Positions 60,252 through 64,000 of a stretch of 64,000 bases of DNA are shown piece after piece (positions within the stretch are counted from its first letter, which is position 1; the number at the start of each line of letters is the position of its first letter). Below the pieces are notes generated by a model. The model was not told the origin of the DNA. It saw only the letters and a list, made by a program, of their open reading frames with translations, and made no database searches. The stretch comes from Streptomyces sp. NBC_00704 (GTDB taxonomy: Bacteria > Actinomycetota > Actinomycetes > Streptomycetales > Streptomycetaceae), in contig NZ_CP109000.1 in assembly GCF_036226605.1 (NCBI RefSeq), positions 5,576,501-5,640,500 on the forward strand, given 5' to 3'. Position numbers and translations under genes: made by a program.

Positions 60252-62876
60252 GTGAAGGCGATCCGTCGATTCACCGTCCGACCCCTCCTCCCCGAACCCC
60301 TCCGACCGCTCAGCGACCTGTCCCGCAATCTGCGCTGGTCGTGGCACGCGCAGACCCGTGACCTCTTCCAGTCCGTCGATCCCGAGTGCTGGGCGCTCGT
60401 CGACGGCGACCCGGTGAGACTCCTCGGCAGCGTGCGCCCGGCACGTCTCGCCGAGCTGGCCGAGGACCGCCGCTTCCTGCGCCGGCTCGCCGCCGCCGCC
60501 GACGACCTGCACGACTACCGCACCGGCGACCGCTGGTACCAGGCGCAGCCCGCCTCCGCGGGACTGCCCGCCGCCATCGCCTACTTCTCGCCCGAGTTCG
60601 GCGTCACCGCCGCGCTCCCGCAGTACTCCGGCGGTCTCGGCATCCTCGCGGGCGACCACCTGAAGGCGGCCAGCGACCTGGGCGTCCCGCTGATCGGCGT
60701 CGGACTGCTCTACCGGCACGGCTACTTCCGCCAGTCGCTGTCGCGGGACGGCTGGCAGCAGGAGCACTACCCCGTCCTCGACCCCAACGAGCTGCCGGTG
60801 ACCCTGCTGCGGGAGGACGACGGCTCGCCCGCGCGCGTCTCCCTCGCCCTGCCGGGCGGCAAACGGCTCCACGCCCGCGTCTGGCTGGCCCAGGTCGGCC
60901 GCGTCCCGCTCCTCATGCTCGACTCCGACGTCGAGGAGAACGACCACGGCGAACGCGGGGTGACCGACCGGCTCTACGGCGGCGGCAGCGAGCACCGGCT
61001 GCTCCAGGAGATGCTGCTCGGCATAGGAGGTGTCCGGGCGGTACGCGCGTACTGCCGGCTGACGGGGCACCCGCGGCCCGAGGTGTTCCACACCAACGAG
61101 GGCCACGCGGGCTTCCTCGGCCTGGAGCGCATCGCCGAACTCGGCGACGAGGGGCTCGACTTCGACTCCGCGCTGGAAGCGGTGCGAGCCGGGACGGTCT
61201 TCACCACCCACACCCCGGTCCCCGCCGGCATCGACCGCTTCGACCGCGGTCTCGTCGCCCGGCACTTCGGCCCCGACGCCGAGCTGCCGCGCATCGACGT
61301 CGACCGCATCCTGCGGCTGGGCATGGAGACCTACCCCGGCGGCGAGCCGAACCTCTTCAACATGGCCGTCATGGGCCTGCGGCTGGCCCAGCGCGCGAAC
61401 GGCGTGTCCCTGCTGCACGGCAGTGTCAGCCGGGAGATGTTCTCCGGCCTGTGGCCCGGGTTCGACCCCGACGAGGTGCCGATCACGTCCGTCACCAACG
61501 GCGTGCACGCCCCCACGTGGGTGGCTCCCGAGGTGCTGCGCCTGGGGGCCCGCCAGATCGGCGCCGAGCGCGCCGAGGACGCCCTCAGCGTCGGCGGCTC
61601 GGAGCGCTGGGACGCCGTCGCCGACATCCCCGACCAGGACGTCTGGGAGCTGCGCCGCGATCTGCGCGAGCAGCTCGTGGTGGAGGTGCGCCGGCGACTG
61701 CGCGCCTCCTGGCGTCAACGCGGCGCGGCCACGGCCGAGTTGGGCTGGATCGACGGCGTCCTCGACCCGGACGTCCTCACCATCGGCTTCGCCCGCCGGG
61801 TCCCCTCGTACAAGCGGCTGACGCTGATGCTGCGCGACCGCGACCGGCTCACGGACCTGCTGCTGCACTCCGAGCGGCCGATCCAGATCGTCGTCGCGGG
61901 CAAGGCGCACCCGGCGGACGACGGCGGGAAGCGCCTGGTCCAGGAGCTGGTCCGGTTCACCGACGACCCGCGCGTGCGGCACCGGATCGTCTTCCTGCCC
62001 GACTACGGCATGGCGATGGCGCAGAAGCTGTACCCCGGCTGCGACATCTGGCTGAACAACCCCCTGCGTCCGCTGGAGGCCTGCGGCACGTCCGGCATGA
62101 AGGCGGCGCTCAACGGCTGTCTCAACCTGTCCGTCCTGGACGGCTGGTGGGACGAGTGGTTCCAGCCCGACTTCGGCTGGGCGATCCCCACCGCGGACGG
62201 CGCCGGCACCGACGTCGACCGCCGTGACGACATCGAGGCGGCCGCCCTCTACGACCTCCTCGAACAGCGGATCGCGCCGCGTTTCTACGAACGCGGCCGG
62301 GCGGGCCTGCCCGACCGCTGGATCGAGATGGTCCGCCGGACGCTCGGCAATCTCGGCCCCAAGGTGCTGGCGGGGCGCATGGTCCGCGAGTACGTGGAGC
62401 GGCTCTACGCGCCGGCCGCCCACGCGCACCGGACGATGGCCCCCGGCACGGCGCGTGAACTCGCCCAATGGAAGCAGCGGGTGCGCTCCTCCTGGCACGC
62501 CGTGCGGGTCGACCACGTCGAGACGTCGGTGACCGCCGCCACCGCCGAACTCGGCACGACCCTCGCGCTCAGGGTGCGGGTGGGCCTCGGCGACCTCACC
62601 CCCGACGACGTCGAGGTGCAGGCCGTGTCGGGCCGCGTCGACGAGGAGGACCGGATCACGGACGCCTCGTCGGTCCCGCTCAAACCGGCGGGCGGCCCCG
62701 ACCTGGAGGGCCGCTGGGTCTACGAGGGCCCGCTCTCCCTGGACCGCACCGGCCCGTTCGGCTACACCGTCCGCATCCTGCCGGCCCACCGGCTGCTGGC
62801 CTCCGGCGCGGAACTCGGACTGGTGGAGGTGCCGTCGGAGGAGGCCGTCGAGGGCGCGGGCGTGCTGCTGCGCTGA
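60252..62876 (+). CDS. glgP: Alpha-glucan phosphorylase
   Basis: An 874-residue GT35 enzyme of the short actinobacterial type, releasing glucose-1-phosphate from glycogen-like glucan. It starts with a DUF3417 segment (residues 1-115, LSDLSRNLRWSWHAQTRDLF) and continues with YFSPEFGVTAALPQYSGGLGILAGDHLKAAS. The pyridoxal-phosphate lysine region is EACGTSGMKAALNG. S. coelicolor GlgP of this kind lies in the same position. The GTG start follows gaggtgg. Its divergence from glgE-treS-mak-glgB places synthesis and breakdown of the glucan around one regulatory region. Confidence 0.95.
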   Translation: MKAIRRFTVRPLLPEPLRPLSDLSRNLRWSWHAQTRDLFQSVDPECWALVDGDPVRLLGSVRPARLAELAEDRRFLRRLAAAADDLHDYRTGDRWYQAQPASAGLPAAIAYFSPEFGVTAALPQYSGGLGILAGDHLKAASDLGVPLIGVGLLYRHGYFRQSLSRDGWQQEHYPVLDPNELPVTLLREDDGSPARVSLALPGGKRLHARVWLAQVGRVPLLMLDSDVEENDHGERGVTDRLYGGGSEHRLLQEMLLGIGGVRAVRAYCRLTGHPRPEVFHTNEGHAGFLGLERIAELGDEGLDFDSALEAVRAGTVFTTHTPVPAGIDRFDRGLVARHFGPDAELPRIDVDRILRLGMETYPGGEPNLFNMAVMGLRLAQRANGVSLLHGSVSREMFSGLWPGFDPDEVPITSVTNGVHAPTWVAPEVLRLGARQIGAERAEDALSVGGSERWDAVADIPDQDVWELRRDLREQLVVEVRRRLRASWRQRGAATAELGWIDGVLDPDVLTIGFARRVPSYKRLTLMLRDRDRLTDLLLHSERPIQIVVAGKAHPADDGGKRLVQELVRFTDDPRVRHRIVFLPDYGMAMAQKLYPGCDIWLNNPLRPLEACGTSGMKAALNGCLNLSVLDGWWDEWFQPDFGWAIPTADGAGTDVDRRDDIEAAALYDLLEQRIAPRFYERGRAGLPDRWIEMVRRTLGNLGPKVLAGRMVREYVERLYAPAAHAHRTMAPGTARELAQWKQRVRSSWHAVRVDHVETSVTAATAELGTTLALRVRVGLGDLTPDDVEVQAVSGRVDEEDRITDASSVPLKPAGGPDLEGRWVYEGPLSLDRTGPFGYTVRILPAHRLLASGAELGLVEVPSEEAVEGAGVLLR

Positions 62877-62929
62877 CGTCTGACGCCGGACGCCGGACGT
62901 CCGAAGTCCGACGTCCGACGCCGGACGCT
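62874..62929 (+). repeat. Eight tandem 7-bp repeats starting at the glgP stop
   Basis: Units tgacgtc, tgacgcc, ggacgcc, ggacgtc, cgaagtc, cgacgtc, cgacgcc, ggacgct run head to tail with consensus SGACGYC; the first includes the glgP TGA. GACGTC is itself palindromic, so the array can pair with itself. There is no CRISPR-like spacing. Confidence 0.8.
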
Positions 62930-63328
62930 CGGCAGTCGAACGCCTTCCCGCGCGGGGTCGCGTCCGCTGGGAGGGGACGCCGGGCTGACGTCCGGCGGCC
63001 GCCCGGCAGTCGAAGGCCGTCCGCCTTCCCGTCGTGCCGCAGCCCGGAGCGCCCGGGCGGGCGGCCGCCGGGAGGGCGTGGCCGCGTCCCACCGGGAGGA
63101 GCAGCGGGCCGGGCTGACCTCCGGCGGCCGCCCTCCCGCGGCTGCCGGGCCCGGCCGGCCGGGGCACGGACGTCCCCGCACGCGCCGGAGCCGGCCGCGC
63201 CGGGGGCGCCGGGCGGACGGGGCGGGGTAATTCGGTGGGCGCGGGGGCCCGGACGGCGCTATCGTCCCGGCGATGACCACTCCTTCTGCACACAGATCGG
63301 GGGACCCGTCCGCGCAAGGTGAGTGCTG
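62877..63328. other. 452-bp GC-rich repeat-laden intergenic region
   Basis: Besides the 7-bp array, two longer direct repeats occur. GCCGGGCTGACGTCCGGCGG (and 5 more bases) at 62979-63003 recurs with one change at 63108-63132. CGGCAGTCGAA at 62930 recurs at 63004. This looks like decayed duplicated sequence. No gene, and no confident promoter for the downstream gene, is visible. Confidence 0.55.
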
Positions 63329-64000
63329 ATGCCCACTCACTCCGTGAACGAGGACCACCGCTTGTCCTTCTGGCCGCGCGTGCGCGAGTTCGCCGTGCCG
63401 GCCGCCATGATCGAGACCGCGACCGCCCGCCGCCGCGCCGGGGACTGGGCCGGAGCGTGCGCCGCCGCCGGGTTCGACGTCGACTTCGATCTGCGGCTCC
63501 GGGCGCGTACCCACGGCCGCGAGTCGGCTGTCCGGATCCGCTCCGACCTGCGCCATCTGGCCCCCGACCTGCTGCGCTGGCATCTGCCGAGGATCGCCCC
63601 CGACGGGCTGCTGCGCCCCGGCCTGACCGTCGCGCTCGCCCGCTACGACCGCGCCGGGCGCGACGGGGTGCGTCCGGTGCAGCTCGTCCTGCGCACCCCG
63701 CCCGCCTGGGCCGACGCGGGGCAGCGCGTCAGCCTCGCCCTGCTGGACGCCTCCGACCCGGCGACGAACGACCGCCGGCATCCGCACCCGCGCCCCGACC
63801 GGCGCTTCCGCCTCGACCTGCACCGTCATCTGTGGGACGCGCGCAGGGCCGGTGAACTGCGGGTCAGAAGCGGGGCGGACCTGCCGTCCGTCGCCCCCGC
63901 CGCGGATCCGCCCGCCGACCCCGTGCAGGATCCGTCCGGCGTCCGCGCGCTGCGCGAACTCGGCTGCGCGGTGGACCGCTGGGAGGCCGAGGCGAGGATC
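63329..64000 (+). CDS. Unrecognised protein, 5' part only
   Basis: An open frame of 224 codons runs from an ATG (MPTHSVNEDHRLSFWPRVREF) to the right edge without a stop and with normal high-GC codon bias, so it is very likely a real gene continuing outside. The visible part is soluble, Arg/Asp/Ala-rich, with no signal peptide or recognised motif. Segments such as RRRAGDWAGACAAAGFDVDF and DLRHLAPDLLRWHLPR recall uncharacterised Streptomyces proteins that sit beside glgP, but I cannot name a family. A start shortly downstream cannot be excluded; the ribosome site (aaggtgag) supports the chosen ATG. Confidence 0.75.
   Translation, partial: MPTHSVNEDHRLSFWPRVREFAVPAAMIETATARRRAGDWAGACAAAGFDVDFDLRLRARTHGRESAVRIRSDLRHLAPDLLRWHLPRIAPDGLLRPGLTVALARYDRAGRDGVRPVQLVLRTPPAWADAGQRVSLALLDASDPATNDRRHPHPRPDRRFRLDLHRHLWDARRAGELRVRSGADLPSVAPAADPPADPVQDPSGVRALRELGCAVDRWEAEARI

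Noticed and set aside
62874..62929. The 7-bp repeat array as a CRISPR remnant
   Set aside because: Units are 7 bp with no spacers, and no cas genes are present.
59610..63317. A 1235-codon open frame on the minus strand, antisense to glgP
   Set aside because: A high-GC shadow frame; glgP on the other strand has full catalytic motifs.

Overview
The window comes from a high-GC actinomycete, almost certainly a Streptomyces. Third codon positions are strongly G/C, GTG starts are common, and many short -10-like boxes sit about 7 nt before a start codon, as in leaderless transcripts. Gene order matches the S. coelicolor segment that runs from just past the ATP synthase genes, through the filament genes filP and scy, to the glycogen/GlgE genes. 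That match is recalled from knowledge and was not computed. I see no rRNA, tRNA, CRISPR array, insertion sequence or phage gene; this looks like conserved chromosomal core.

Layout. 1-2.9 kb: end of a NarL-type two-component system, a small membrane protein and a PduO-type cobalamin adenosyltransferase. 3.3-9.6 kb: a STAS protein, a large membrane-anchored P-loop protein, the mismatch endonuclease nucS, a short conserved actinobacterial protein, a luciferase-like oxidoreductase and a small Cys/His protein. 9.6-13.7 kb: two tandem ABC-2 export operons. 13.8-18.8 kb: the coiled-coil filament genes filP and scy. 19-22 kb: methylmalonyl-CoA epimerase, thiolase and meaB. 22-25 kb: a PepSY protein divergent from an OmpR-type two-component system, with a striking repeat operator between them. 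25-31.7 kb: an AbsC-like MarR regulator, three consecutive AIM24 paralogues, DUF3817 and thiamine-binding proteins, a secreted matrixin-type protease, and further MarR and TetR regulators. 31.8-36.4 kb: a thioredoxin/TPR protein, then an envelope/secreted cluster (DUF6230, DUF6114 and a Ser/Asp/Lys-rich exported protein) with several palindromes upstream. 36.4-42.5 kb: central carbon genes pyk, ackA, pta and pfkA. 42.5-51.5 kb: a tandem-HTH regulator, a small membrane protein, a CitA/CitB-like two-component system divergent from dctA, a MerR-thioredoxin pair and a HelD-type helicase. 51.5-62.9 kb: the glgE-treS-maltokinase-glgB operon, divergent from glgP. The window ends inside an unrecognised open gene.

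How the genes fit together. Dicarboxylate uptake (DctA with its two-component system), glycolysis (PfkA, Pyk) and overflow (Pta-AckA) sit beside storage alpha-glucan metabolism. There TreS makes maltose, maltokinase makes maltose-1-phosphate, GlgE polymerises it, GlgB branches the polymer and GlgP degrades it. The adenosyltransferase, epimerase and MeaB all serve the B12-dependent methylmalonyl-CoA pathway. Scy and FilP organise polar growth.

The least explained parts are the DUF6230/DUF6114/Ser-rich exported trio with its inverted repeats, the triple AIM24 block, and the P-loop protein whose Walker A lysine is arginine. These are the best candidates for undescribed biology. No defence island or obviously novel enzymatic system is visible.
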